A DNA stretch of 64,000 nucleotides from Paractinoplanes abujensis (GTDB taxonomy: Bacteria; Actinomycetota; Actinomycetes; Mycobacteriales; Micromonosporaceae). Made by a program: the position numbers and the translations under genes. How positions within the stretch are numbered: the first letter of the stretch is position 1; the number at the start of each line of letters is the position of its first letter. The stretch lies in assembly GCF_014204895.1 (NCBI RefSeq), contig NZ_JACHMF010000001.1:1860001-1924000 (forward strand). Direction: 5' to 3'. Of the stretch, positions 17,825-25,734 are shown piece by piece. The notes under the pieces are model-generated. The model saw nothing but the letters and a program-made list of their open reading frames with translations, did not search any database and was not told the origin of the DNA.

Positions 17825-18682
17825 GTGACCACCTTGTCCGCGCCGCCTGTCCTGTCGGCCGACCCGTCCGCCCCGCGGCGTTCCCCGCTGGCGCCCAAGG
17901 GCGGTCGTCGCCGCCGGTTCCTGCTGCGGCTGCTCGCCCTCGCCGTCCTGTACGGACTGTGGGAGCTGACCGCCCGTACGATGCAGAACCCCACGTTCAT
18001 CCCGTCCCCGGGCGCCGTCTGGCATCAACTGATCCAGACCTCGACCACGCACGACGGGGTCCGGGGTTACAGCGGGAGCCTCCTGATCGAGCATCTCGGC
18101 ATCTCGCTGCGCCGCATCCTGATCGGATCGGTGATCGGTGTCGCCGGCGGCCTCGTGCTGGGCGTGCTGATGGGCGTGGTGTCGTGGCTGCGCGTCGTCA
18201 CGGAGCCGGTCGTCACCTTCGTACGGGCTCTGCCTCCGCTCGCGTATTTCAGCCTGTTCATCATCTGGTTCGGCATCGACGAGACCCCGAAGCTGTGGCT
18301 GCTCTCGATCGCCGCGCTGCCCCCGGTCGCCGTGGCCACCGCCGCCGCCGTGCAGGGCGCCCCCACCGGGCTGGTCGAGGCCGCCCGCGCGCTCGGAGCG
18401 GGCCGGTGGGAGGTCGTACGGGATGTGACTTTGCCGAACGCACTGCCCGAGATCTTCACCGGCGTGCGGCTCGCCGTCGGCATGGCGTACAGCTCGGTCG
18501 TCGCCGCCGAGACCATCAACGGCGTACCGGGAATCGGTGGCATGGTCCGCGACGCCCAGCGCTATTCGCAGACCGACGTCGTCGTGCTCGGACTGTTCGC
18601 CATCGGCCTTTCCGGCCTGCTCATCGACGCCCTGCTGCGGACGGCCGAAAACAGGCTGATCCCGTGGCGAGGCCGTGCATAG
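17825..18682 (+). CDS. ssuC: sulfonate/taurine ABC transporter permease
   Basis: The 285-residue protein is a BPD-type permease with about six TM helices and the cytoplasmic EAA loop (EAARALGAGRWEVVRDVTLPNALPEIFTG) at about 178-206, which docks on the ATPase. The TauC/SsuC family assignment is supported by the taurine-type binding protein, ATPase and dioxygenase that follow in one operon. The start is GTG; the hydrophilic Arg-rich N terminus (residues 1-40) precedes TM1. Taurine versus alkanesulfonate preference cannot be decided from the permease alone. Confidence 0.9.
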   Translation: MTTLSAPPVLSADPSAPRRSPLAPKGGRRRRFLLRLLALAVLYGLWELTARTMQNPTFIPSPGAVWHQLIQTSTTHDGVRGYSGSLLIEHLGISLRRILIGSVIGVAGGLVLGVLMGVVSWLRVVTEPVVTFVRALPPLAYFSLFIIWFGIDETPKLWLLSIAALPPVAVATAAAVQGAPTGLVEAARALGAGRWEVVRDVTLPNALPEIFTGVRLAVGMAYSSVVAAETINGVPGIGGMVRDAQRYSQTDVVVLGLFAIGLSGLLIDALLRTAENRLIPWRGRA

Positions 18683-18695
18683 ATAGGGAACCGCT

Positions 18696-19718
18696 GTGTA
18701 CAAGAAAATCATCGCCGGCCTGGCCCTGTTCACGCTGGCCGCCTGCGGTAACGGCGCCGCAAGCGGGGGCGCGGACCCGGAGAAGAAAACCATCCGGCTC
18801 GCCTACCAGGCGTTCCCCAGCGGCGACCTCGTCGTCAAGAATCAGGGGCTGCTCGAGAAGGCGCTGCCCGACTACCAGATCACCTGGACGAAGTTCGACT
18901 CCGGGGCCAGCATCAACACCGCGTTCGTGGGCAGGAGCATCGACATCGCGGCCATCGGGTCCAGCCCGGTCGCGCGGGGCCTGTCCGCCCCGCTCAACAT
19001 CCCGTACAAGGTGGCCTTCGTCTTGGACGTGGCGGGCGACAACGAGGCGCTCGTGGCCCGCAACGGCAGCGGCGTGACCGATGTGGCCTCGCTCAAGGGC
19101 AAGAAGGTGGGCACGCCGTTCGCCTCGACCGCCCACTACAGCCTGCTCGCCGCGCTCGACAAGGCGGGCGTGGCCGAGAAGGAAGTCACCATCGTCGACC
19201 TGGAGCCGCAGGACATCCAGGCCGCTTGGACGCGCGGGGACATCGACGCGGCGTACACGTGGCTGCCGTCGCTGGCCGAGATCAAGAAGACCGGCAAGGT
19301 GCTCATCTCCAGCCGCGAACTGGCCACCGCGGGCAAGCCGACGCTCGACCTGGGCGTGGTGACGACCGAGTTCGCCGAGGCCCACCCGGAGGCCGTCGAC
19401 GCCTGGCGCAAGGTGGAGGCGCAGGCCCTCGACCTGATCGCCACCGACCCGGCGGCCGCGGCCAAGTCGATCGGCGCCGAGCTCAACCTCAGCCCGGCCG
19501 AGGCGCAGGAGCAGCTGTCCCAGGGGGTCTTCCTCAAGCCGGCCGACCTGGCCACCGACGAGTGGCTGGGCACGCCCGACAAGGTCGGCAAGCTGGCCGA
19601 CAACCTGGTCAGCGCGGCCGAGTTCCTCAAGGGCCAGCAGAAGATCGACGCCGTGCCCGCCCTGGCCGACGTGCAGAAGGCCATCTACGTCGAAGGGCTG
19701 CCCGGTGTCCTCGGCTGA
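18696..19718 (+). CDS. tauA: sulfonate/taurine ABC substrate-binding lipoprotein
   Basis: The 340-residue product starts with a lipoprotein signal and lipobox LAAC, placing the acylated cysteine at residue 17. The mature domain is a type 2 periplasmic-binding fold of the TauA/SsuA family (IRLAYQAFPSGDLVVKNQGLLEK, IGSSPVARGL, DIDAAYTWLPSLAEIK). It delivers the sulfonate to the permease encoded just upstream. The GTG start lies 13 bases after the permease stop, and the 3' end overlaps the ATPase gene by 14 bases, so the genes are tightly coupled. The annotation order is permease-binding protein-ATPase, which differs from the E. coli tauABC order. Confidence 0.9.
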   Translation: MYKKIIAGLALFTLAACGNGAASGGADPEKKTIRLAYQAFPSGDLVVKNQGLLEKALPDYQITWTKFDSGASINTAFVGRSIDIAAIGSSPVARGLSAPLNIPYKVAFVLDVAGDNEALVARNGSGVTDVASLKGKKVGTPFASTAHYSLLAALDKAGVAEKEVTIVDLEPQDIQAAWTRGDIDAAYTWLPSLAEIKKTGKVLISSRELATAGKPTLDLGVVTTEFAEAHPEAVDAWRKVEAQALDLIATDPAAAAKSIGAELNLSPAEAQEQLSQGVFLKPADLATDEWLGTPDKVGKLADNLVSAAEFLKGQQKIDAVPALADVQKAIYVEGLPGVLG

Positions 19719-20463
19719 CGCGATCAAGCTGGCCGACGTCGAGCACCGCTACGGCGACGTCACCGCGGTCGGGCCGGTCGACCTGACCGTCCCGTCCGGC
19801 GAGTTCCTCGTGCTCGTGGGGGCCTCCGGCTGTGGCAAAAGCACGCTGCTGCGCCTGATCGCGGGTTTCGAGGAGCCGACCTTCGGGACCGTACGCACCG
19901 CGGGCGCACCGCCGGTGCCGGGGCGCGGCGCCGGCCTGGTCTTCCAGCAGCCCCGCCTGTTCCCGTGGCGCAGCGTGGGCGGCAACGTCGCGCTGGCCCT
20001 GCGCTACGCCGGCCAATCAGCGTCCGCGGCCGACGTGGACTTGCTGCTCGAACGGGTCGGGCTGCACGATGTCGCGCGCCGGCGCACCTGGCAGATCAGC
20101 GGCGGCCAGCAACAGCGCGTCGCGATCGCCCGGGCGCTGGCCGTCGACAACCCGTTGCTGCTGCTCGACGAGCCGTTCGCGGCGCTCGACGCGCTCACCC
20201 GGGAGAAGTTGCAGGAGGACCTGCGGACCGTCTCGGCCACCCGCACCTGCGTCTTCGTCACCCACAGCGTCGACGAGGCGGTCTTCCTGGGCAGCCGGGT
20301 CGTGGTGCTCACGCCGCGGCCCGGGCGGATCGCCCTCGACCTGCCGATCGACCTGCCGCGCACCGGGATCACCCCCGACGAACTGCGTGGCCTGCCCGAG
20401 TTCGCCGCCCTGCGCGCCGAGGTGGGCGCGGCGGTCCGATCCCGTACGGAGGTAACCGCATGA
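19705..20463 (+). CDS. tauB: sulfonate/taurine ABC transporter ATPase
   Basis: The 252-residue ATPase has Walker [10 protein letters not shown] at 39-47, the signature [15 protein letters not shown] near 133, Walker [13 protein letters not shown] near 150-161 and the switch histidine in VTHSVDEA. It powers import through the SsuC-like permease. Its GTG start lies inside the end of the binding-protein gene (14-base overlap) and its stop overlaps the tauD ATG (ATGA at 20460-20463), so expression should be stoichiometric. Typical family length. Confidence 0.93.
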   Translation: MSSADAIKLADVEHRYGDVTAVGPVDLTVPSGEFLVLVGASGCGKSTLLRLIAGFEEPTFGTVRTAGAPPVPGRGAGLVFQQPRLFPWRSVGGNVALALRYAGQSASAADVDLLLERVGLHDVARRRTWQISGGQQQRVAIARALAVDNPLLLLDEPFAALDALTREKLQEDLRTVSATRTCVFVTHSVDEAVFLGSRVVVLTPRPGRIALDLPIDLPRTGITPDELRGLPEFAALRAEVGAAVRSRTEVTA

Positions 20464-21299
20464 TCTTCGACCAGCTGTCGCCGCACTTCGGGGCGATCGT
20501 CCACGGCATCGACCTGACCAAGGTCTCCGACGCCGACGTGGCCGACATCCGGGCCGCCCTGGTGGAACGCAAGGTCCTGTTCTTCCGCGAGCAGACGCTG
20601 GACGACGACGGGCAGATCTCGCTGGGCCGCCGCATCGGTGAGCTCACCGCCTCGCATCCCGTGGTGGCGGGGGTCGACGCCGAGCATCCCGAGGTGTACG
20701 CCCTGGACAGCACGGACAACGGTTTCGCCGACGTCTGGCACACCGACGTCACGTTCATGCGCCGCCCCCCGCTGGGCTCGATCCTGCGCGCCGTCACCCT
20801 GCCCCCGACGGGCGGCGACACCAACTGGGCGGACGCGCAACTGGCCTACGACTCGCTGTCGCCGGCCGTGCAGGAACTGGTGTCCACGTTGACCGCGGTG
20901 CACGACGGCAACCGTGAGTTCGGCTACTACTTGGCCCAGCGCCGCAACGGCCAGGGCAACGAGTGGGACGGCGAAGTCGTGACCAAGCTCGACCCGATCG
21001 AACACCCGGTGATCCGCGTCCACCCCGAAACCGGCCGTCGCGGCATCTTCGTCAACCCCGGCTTCACGTCCCACATCGTCGGCGTGTCCGAGTTCGAGAG
21101 CCGCGCCATCCTCGACCTGCTCTACGCCCACCTGACCAAGCCCGAACACATCGTCCGCCACCGCTGGGCCCCCGGCGACGTCGCCATTTGGGACAACCGC
21201 AGCACAGCCCACTACGCCAACCGCGACTACGGCACCGAACGCCGCGTCATGCACCGCATCACTCTGCGCGGCGACGTCCCCGTCGGCGTCAACGGCTGA
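20460..21299 (+). CDS. tauD: taurine/sulfonate alpha-ketoglutarate dioxygenase
   Basis: The 279-residue enzyme has the Fe(II) facial triad of the TauD family: His94 and Asp96 in WHTDVTF and His251 in STAHYANRDYG, with a 2-oxoglutarate-binding arginine at about 262-266. TauD hydroxylates the carbon bearing the sulfonate, releasing sulfite and an aldehyde. The ATG overlaps the stop of the ATPase gene, making it the last gene of a transport-plus-cleavage operon. Related alkylsulfatases (AtsK) share these motifs and cannot be excluded, but the sulfonate transporter context favours TauD-like chemistry. Confidence 0.9.
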   Translation: MIFDQLSPHFGAIVHGIDLTKVSDADVADIRAALVERKVLFFREQTLDDDGQISLGRRIGELTASHPVVAGVDAEHPEVYALDSTDNGFADVWHTDVTFMRRPPLGSILRAVTLPPTGGDTNWADAQLAYDSLSPAVQELVSTLTAVHDGNREFGYYLAQRRNGQGNEWDGEVVTKLDPIEHPVIRVHPETGRRGIFVNPGFTSHIVGVSEFESRAILDLLYAHLTKPEHIVRHRWAPGDVAIWDNRSTAHYANRDYGTERRVMHRITLRGDVPVGVNG

Positions 21300-21586
21300 G
21301 CGCTTCGCCGCTTGCCTTTCAAAAGCAGATGTCGTGCCGGGGTGGTGGGTGACGGACCGTCGCTCCCGCCGGGACGCGGGCGGGGTGAGCAGGGCGCTGG
21401 CGCGCCCAAAACGCTCACCCCACCCGCGCGACGTGCGTGAGTGGTGACGCCCAAAACCCGGACGACCGGCACGCCTTCACATACGCGCACTGCCCCCGCC
21501 TGCCAACACGGGTGAGCGATAGTGCTCGCAGTTGCGCGTTCGCGCATTCTCCTGGCCCGCTCGCATCTGAGGTGGGGCTGTGAGCG

Positions 21587-21828
21587 GAGTGACCGATCCT
21601 GCTCGCAGTCGCTCGTTCGCTCACTCCCGGCCCGCCCAGGGACGTGACCGATGTGCTCGCAGTCGCTCGTTCGCTCACTCCGGCTCGCCCAGCGGAGTGA
21701 CCGAAGTGCTCGCAGTCGCTCGTTCGCTCACCTCCGGTCTGAGGTGGGGCCGCGAGCGGAGTGACCGATGCGGAGTGACCGATCCTTCTCGCAGTCGCTC
21801 GTTCGCTCACTCCGGCCCGCGCAGTTGT
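21587..21828. repeat. cluster of ~54-bp palindromic (REP-like) repeats
   Basis: Four well-conserved copies of a unit beginning GTGACCGA and containing GCTCGCAGTCGCTCGTTCGC start at 21589, 21644, 21697 and 21775, plus a 14-base partial duplication at 21761. Each copy has imperfect inverted ends, e.g. GAGTGACCGA (21587) with TCGCTCACTC (21617-21626), a 10-base stem with one mismatch. Older decayed copies flank the cluster (about 21500-21560 and 21820-21930). Confidence 0.8.
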
Positions 21829-22282
21829 GAGCATTCGTTCCCACCCGTGCGCTGAGCTGGTCGCACTCGCCGAGGAAGGCCGTCGCGATGCTCGTGTTTG
21901 CTCGTAGTTGCGCATTCGAGGGATTCCGGCCCGCGCGGTAGTGAGTGCTCGTTGTCGTCCGGGGACGCCGCTGCTGGAACAAGTGCGCAATCCTGGTCCT
22001 CGCCCGGTCTCGGGCCGCGCGCCTGTGTGCTCGTTCTGTCGTTGCGCGCGGCCGTTTGCTTGTTGAGCGATGGTGCTCGTTTGTTGCGTGTTCGCCCGCT
22101 CTCAAGTCGCGTTGTTGCGTTCGTTCGCTCTTGGGTCGCGTGGTTGTGTGCTCGCCCTGTCGCTGCGCGGGATTGAGCGATGGTGCTCGTGGTGGCGCGG
22201 GCTTGCCGCTGCGGGGTGGTGGCGCTGGGCGATGTGCCGGGGATGCATGTTGTGCGAGGACGTGAGTTCGACGTCCGAGCGT

Positions 22283-22314
22283 GCGGGGTGGCGGGGTGGC
22301 GGGGTGGCGGGGTG
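22283..22314 (+). repeat. four-copy GCGGGGTG tandem repeat (G-quadruplex-prone)
   Basis: Four exact copies of an 8-base unit (GCGGGGTG) put four runs of GGGG on the plus strand at even spacing, about 90 bases upstream of the lipoprotein start. More G-runs follow up to 22395. Such a tract could form a quadruplex, or simply be a slippage product. Confidence 0.7.
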
Positions 22315-22406
22315 GATCGGGCGGGGTTGCGGGGGACGGCGGGAACTTGCGAGGGTTCACCCGCGTCGAAGGGGGCACCGGCGAGACGGGGGGGACGAGC
22401 GTGGGC

Positions 22407-23327
22407 ATGAGGCGGTTGCTGGTGGCGTTGGCGGCGGCAGGACTGATGTCGGCGGGTTGCGCCCCGCCTTCGGCAGTGGTGCAAGGGCTGGATGAGCCGT
22501 CACTGCCGAGCGCGGCGGAGAACCTGCAGCGGCTGCGGGAGCGGGCCCGGGTGGTGCTGGCCAACTATGACAAGGCGATGGGCGACGCCGGCTTCGTCGT
22601 GGTCGGGCGGACGGAATCCGGCAGTGTGGGCTCCCTGGAGACCAGAAATGAGCACCTCAAGCAGGTTGTGTCGGCCCATCTGTTCACCGCGGCGGGCGAG
22701 CTGCCGGCGGCGCCGCGGCAGAGCGGTGAGGCGGTGTGGGCGAGCGGTGAGCGGTTGGCGTTGCCGCTGATCTCGGCGGCGGAGGGGCTGCGCCGGATGG
22801 CCGCCGACAACCGGTGTGCGGAGTGCGCGCCGCATCCGGTGACGGGTGCGCGGTTGAGCACGATGCGCGTGATGACGACGCGCGGCGAGGCGACCGTGCC
22901 GGCGTGGGAATACACGCTCGCGGAGACGAAGATGCGCGTGTTGCGCGCGGCTGTCGACGGTGGCACCCCGGTTCAGGTGGATCCTCCGGACGGGAACCCG
23001 GACGACATCCCGAACGGGGCCGTGGCCGAGGCGGCTCGTGCCGATGGCCTTCGGCTCACGGTGAAGTTCACCGGCTCGCGGGAGGGGGCCGGCGAGCCCT
23101 GCGGCGCGGACTACACCGCCGAGGCCGTCGAGTCCGAGCGGGCCGTCGCCGTTCTCATTCAGGAACGTCCGTACAGCGGGCCGCCACCCAGCGTTGCGGC
23201 CGGCACCACGCACGCCTGCCTGGCGATCGGTTACCTCCGCACGGCCGCGGTCACCTTGTCGGAACCGCTGGGCGGACGGGCCGTCCTCGAGGTGCAGCAA
23301 GGGCAGCCCGTCCCCGTGAAGAACTAG
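22407..23327 (+). CDS. hypothetical lipoprotein
   Basis: The ATG at 22407 begins a clear lipoprotein signal (MRRLLVALAAAGLMSAGC), and was chosen over longer frames that run into the repeat region. A GTG six bases upstream is an alternative. The 306-residue product has a helical mature N-terminal half (residues 35-110) and a beta-rich C-terminal half with two Cys pairs (CAEC near 166 and single cysteines near 236 and 275). No family is recognised. It converges with the sulfite-oxidase-like gene, the two stops overlapping by four bases. Confidence 0.7.
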   Translation: MRRLLVALAAAGLMSAGCAPPSAVVQGLDEPSLPSAAENLQRLRERARVVLANYDKAMGDAGFVVVGRTESGSVGSLETRNEHLKQVVSAHLFTAAGELPAAPRQSGEAVWASGERLALPLISAAEGLRRMAADNRCAECAPHPVTGARLSTMRVMTTRGEATVPAWEYTLAETKMRVLRAAVDGGTPVQVDPPDGNPDDIPNGAVAEAARADGLRLTVKFTGSREGAGEPCGADYTAEAVESERAVAVLIQERPYSGPPPSVAAGTTHACLAIGYLRTAAVTLSEPLGGRAVLEVQQGQPVPVKN

Positions 23328-24544
23328 GTGGCGGTCACCGGTACTTCGACCACGGCGTCGAAGAGGTAGCCGAGCGTGTTGAAACGCGCGACGTCCGGCT
23401 GCACGTTTCCGCGCACATCGGTGGCGCGGGCCTGCAGTACGTGGGCACCCGCGGCCGGGCGCCAGTCGATCTCCCAGCGCTGCCAGGCGTTGTCGATCGA
23501 CGGGCCGACCGGGCGGGCCCGCCGCCACCGGGTGCCGCCGTCGGTGCTGACTTCGACGTGTTTGATGCGGCCGGCGGCTGACCACGAGCGGCCGGTCAGG
23601 CGTGCGTTGCGGCCGGCCGGGAACGTCGCGCCGGGGTCGAGCTCGAACGCGCTCTTGATCGACTGGCGGTCGAACGGCTGCCCGCCGGCCGGGAACTCGG
23701 GGCCGAAGAGCCGGTAGAACTGGGTGTTCCACGGTGAGAACAGGGGCTCGTCGGAGACTTCGATGCTGCCGACCCATTTGATCGAGGAGATGCCGATCCA
23801 CGAGGGCACGACCAGGCGTACGGGATGGCCGTGGTCGGCGGGCAGCGGCGAGCCGTTCATCTCGTACGCGAGCAGCACGTCGTCGAGGGCCTTGCGCACG
23901 GGCAAGGGACGCCGCACGGGGCCCAGGTCGACGCCGCCGGTCACGTAGTTCGGGTCGAGGCCGGCCGCCTGCACGTCGACGGCCCGCGAGGAGAGCCCGG
24001 ACCGGCGCAGCACGGTCGACAGCTTGACGCCGCGCCAGCGGGCGACACCGATCCCGCCCAGGCCCCACGCCGTACCGGAAACGGTTTGGCCTTGCTGGGT
24101 GGTGAAGTAGCTGCGGCCGTTGCCCGCGCACTCGACGGTCACCGACCGGGTCACCGACGGCAGGCGCCGGAGGTCGCGCAACGAGAACTCGACCGGGCCG
24201 CCGCGCAGGCCCGCGCCGAACACGGTCAGCCGCCACGACGCGCTGTCGATGATCGGGGTGCTCGTGTGGTTGCGGACGAAGAAACGGTCGATCGGCACGT
24301 GGTAGCCGACGTCCTTGAGCGACGACCAGAGCGTCTCCGCGTTGGTGCCGAGCGGCTTGAACAGCTCGGGTGGCAGCGGCTTGACGATGGGCGCGGCGGC
24401 CGCGGCGGCCGGGGCAGCCTCGACGAGGGCGCCCGCCACACCGGCCGCGGCGGTCAGTTTCAGCAGGTCACGGCGGGAGAAACCGCGAGCGTGGCCGGAC
24501 CGCCACTGGTGCAGCCGCCGCTCGTCGTATGCAAGCTCATCCAT
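23324..24544 (-). CDS. Tat-exported sulfite oxidase-like molybdopterin enzyme
   Basis: The 406-residue product has a twin-arginine signal (SRRDLLKLTAAAGVAGA, Arg24-Arg25) and a sulfite-oxidase fold. The molybdenum-ligating cysteine is Cys139 in VTVECAGNGRS, and the C-terminal Mo-co dimerisation Ig-like domain runs from about 290 (SAFELDPGATFPAG to ATDVRGNVQP). It has no cytochrome b5 domain, as in bacterial SorA-type enzymes. It would oxidise sulfite to sulfate outside the membrane. It is divergent from ssuD across 47 bases, tying it to sulfonate breakdown. Confidence 0.88.
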   Translation of the reverse strand: MDELAYDERRLHQWRSGHARGFSRRDLLKLTAAAGVAGALVEAAPAAAAAAPIVKPLPPELFKPLGTNAETLWSSLKDVGYHVPIDRFFVRNHTSTPIIDSASWRLTVFGAGLRGGPVEFSLRDLRRLPSVTRSVTVECAGNGRSYFTTQQGQTVSGTAWGLGGIGVARWRGVKLSTVLRRSGLSSRAVDVQAAGLDPNYVTGGVDLGPVRRPLPVRKALDDVLLAYEMNGSPLPADHGHPVRLVVPSWIGISSIKWVGSIEVSDEPLFSPWNTQFYRLFGPEFPAGGQPFDRQSIKSAFELDPGATFPAGRNARLTGRSWSAAGRIKHVEVSTDGGTRWRRARPVGPSIDNAWQRWEIDWRPAAGAHVLQARATDVRGNVQPDVARFNTLGYLFDAVVEVPVTAT

Positions 24545-24553
24545 GCGAGCGAG

Positions 24554-24570
24554 CCTATCGACTTTATAGG
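24554..24570. promoter_or_regulatory. inverted repeat in the sulfite oxidase/ssuD divergent promoter
   Basis: CCTAT (24554-24558) and ATAGG (24566-24570) form a short perfect inverted repeat in the 47-base gap between two divergent sulfur genes. The AT-rich TTTATAGGAATA stretch can also serve as a -10 region for ssuD. The CGAT/AGG core partly resembles the repeat at 17788-17810, but the similarity is weak. Confidence 0.35.
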
Positions 24571-24591
24571 AATACTGGGTAGGGTGCGGGC

Positions 24592-25734
24592 ATGGACTTT
24601 CACTGGTTTCTGCCCACCAACGGCGACAGCCGCGACATCGTGGGCGGCGGCCACGGCACGCCGGTCGGGTCGGCCGGCGGCGTGCGTCAGCCGACCGTCG
24701 CCTACCTCAGCCAGATCGTGCGTGCGGCCGAGCAGCTCGGGTTCGTCGGCGCCCTGACGCCGACCGGCGCCTGGTGCGAGGACGCGTGGCTGACGACGGC
24801 GATGCTCGCCTCGGTCACCGAGCGACTCAAGTTCCTTGTTGCCTTCCGTCCGGGTCTGACCTCCCCGACGCTGGCCGCGCAGATGGCGTCGACGTTCCAG
24901 CGCCTGTCCGGTGGCCGGCTGCTGCTCAACGTGGTCACCGGCGGCGAGTCGCACGAGCAGCGGCAGTACGGCGATTTCCTGCCCAAGGACGACCGCTATG
25001 CCCGTACGGGGGAATTTCTCGGCATCGTCCGGTCGCTTCTGCGCGGCGAGACGGTGACGTTCGAGGGTGCGCATCTGCATGTCGAAGGTGCCCAGTTGAG
25101 CAAGGTGCCCGACGTGGCGCCGGCCATCTATTTCGGCGGCTCCTCCAAGGCGGCCGGCCCGGTCGCCGCCGACCACGCCGACGTCTATCTGACCTGGGGC
25201 GAGCCGCCCGCGCAGGTCGCCCAGAAACTCGACTGGATCCGGTCGCTGCGGCCGGACATGCGCTTCGGCATCCGGTTGCACGTGATCACCCGCGACACCG
25301 CCGAGCAGGCCTGGGCCGAGGCCGACCGGTTGCTGCGCGGCGTCTCCGAGGAGGCGATCGCCGCGGTGCAGGCCGGGCTGGCCCGCAGCGAGTCCGAGGG
25401 CCAGCGCCGCATGCTCGACCTGCACGGCGGTAACCGCGACGGGCTGGTCGTCGCGCCCAACCTGTGGGCTGGTGTGGGCCTGGTGCGCGGCGGCGCGGGC
25501 ACGGCCCTGGTCGGCAGCCATCAGGAGGTGGCCGACCGGATCGAGGAGTACGCGGCGCTCGGCATCGAGGAGTTCATCCTGTCCGGCTACCCGCACCTGG
25601 AGGAGGCGTACTGGTTCGGCGAGGGCGTGCTGCCCGAGCTGGCCCGCCGCGGGGTGTGGCGGCACCCCGCGGGGGACGGTGTTCAGGCGACGTCGGCGGT
25701 GCCCTTCGCGGGGGTGCCGATCGCCGCGCGCTGA
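24592..25734 (+). CDS. ssuD: FMNH2-dependent alkanesulfonate monooxygenase
   Basis: The 380-residue product matches SsuD in length (E. coli 381) and in family motifs: FHWFLPTNGDSR at the start, GALTPTGAWCEDAW, FLVAFRPGLTSPT, LLLNVVTGGE, and IYFGGSSKAAGPVAADHADVYLTWGE. It is a bacterial-luciferase-like flavoprotein that cleaves C1-C14 alkanesulfonates to aldehyde and sulfite with FMNH2 supplied by a reductase. No ssuE reductase gene is in this window. Its last 52 bases overlap the end of the convergent MMPL gene. Confidence 0.95.
   Translation: MDFHWFLPTNGDSRDIVGGGHGTPVGSAGGVRQPTVAYLSQIVRAAEQLGFVGALTPTGAWCEDAWLTTAMLASVTERLKFLVAFRPGLTSPTLAAQMASTFQRLSGGRLLLNVVTGGESHEQRQYGDFLPKDDRYARTGEFLGIVRSLLRGETVTFEGAHLHVEGAQLSKVPDVAPAIYFGGSSKAAGPVAADHADVYLTWGEPPAQVAQKLDWIRSLRPDMRFGIRLHVITRDTAEQAWAEADRLLRGVSEEAIAAVQAGLARSESEGQRRMLDLHGGNRDGLVVAPNLWAGVGLVRGGAGTALVGSHQEVADRIEEYAALGIEEFILSGYPHLEEAYWFGEGVLPELARRGVWRHPAGDGVQATSAVPFAGVPIAAR

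Larger units (their letters stand above)
21300..22406. other. gene-free region with palindromic repeat cluster
   Basis: About 1.1 kb without a credible gene. The first 200 bases are ordinary GC-rich sequence after tauD. From about 21490 on, the DNA is made of intact and decayed copies of a GCTCGCAGTCGCTCGTTCGC-type unit, then of increasingly diverged, GTGCTCG-rich sequence. Open frames on both strands reflect the repeat only. The right end contains a G-rich tandem repeat just before a lipoprotein gene. Confidence 0.7.

Noticed and set aside
21587..21828. Possible CRISPR array
   Set aside because: Spacing between copies is irregular (53-64 bases), the units abut without unique spacers of constant length, and no cas gene is near.
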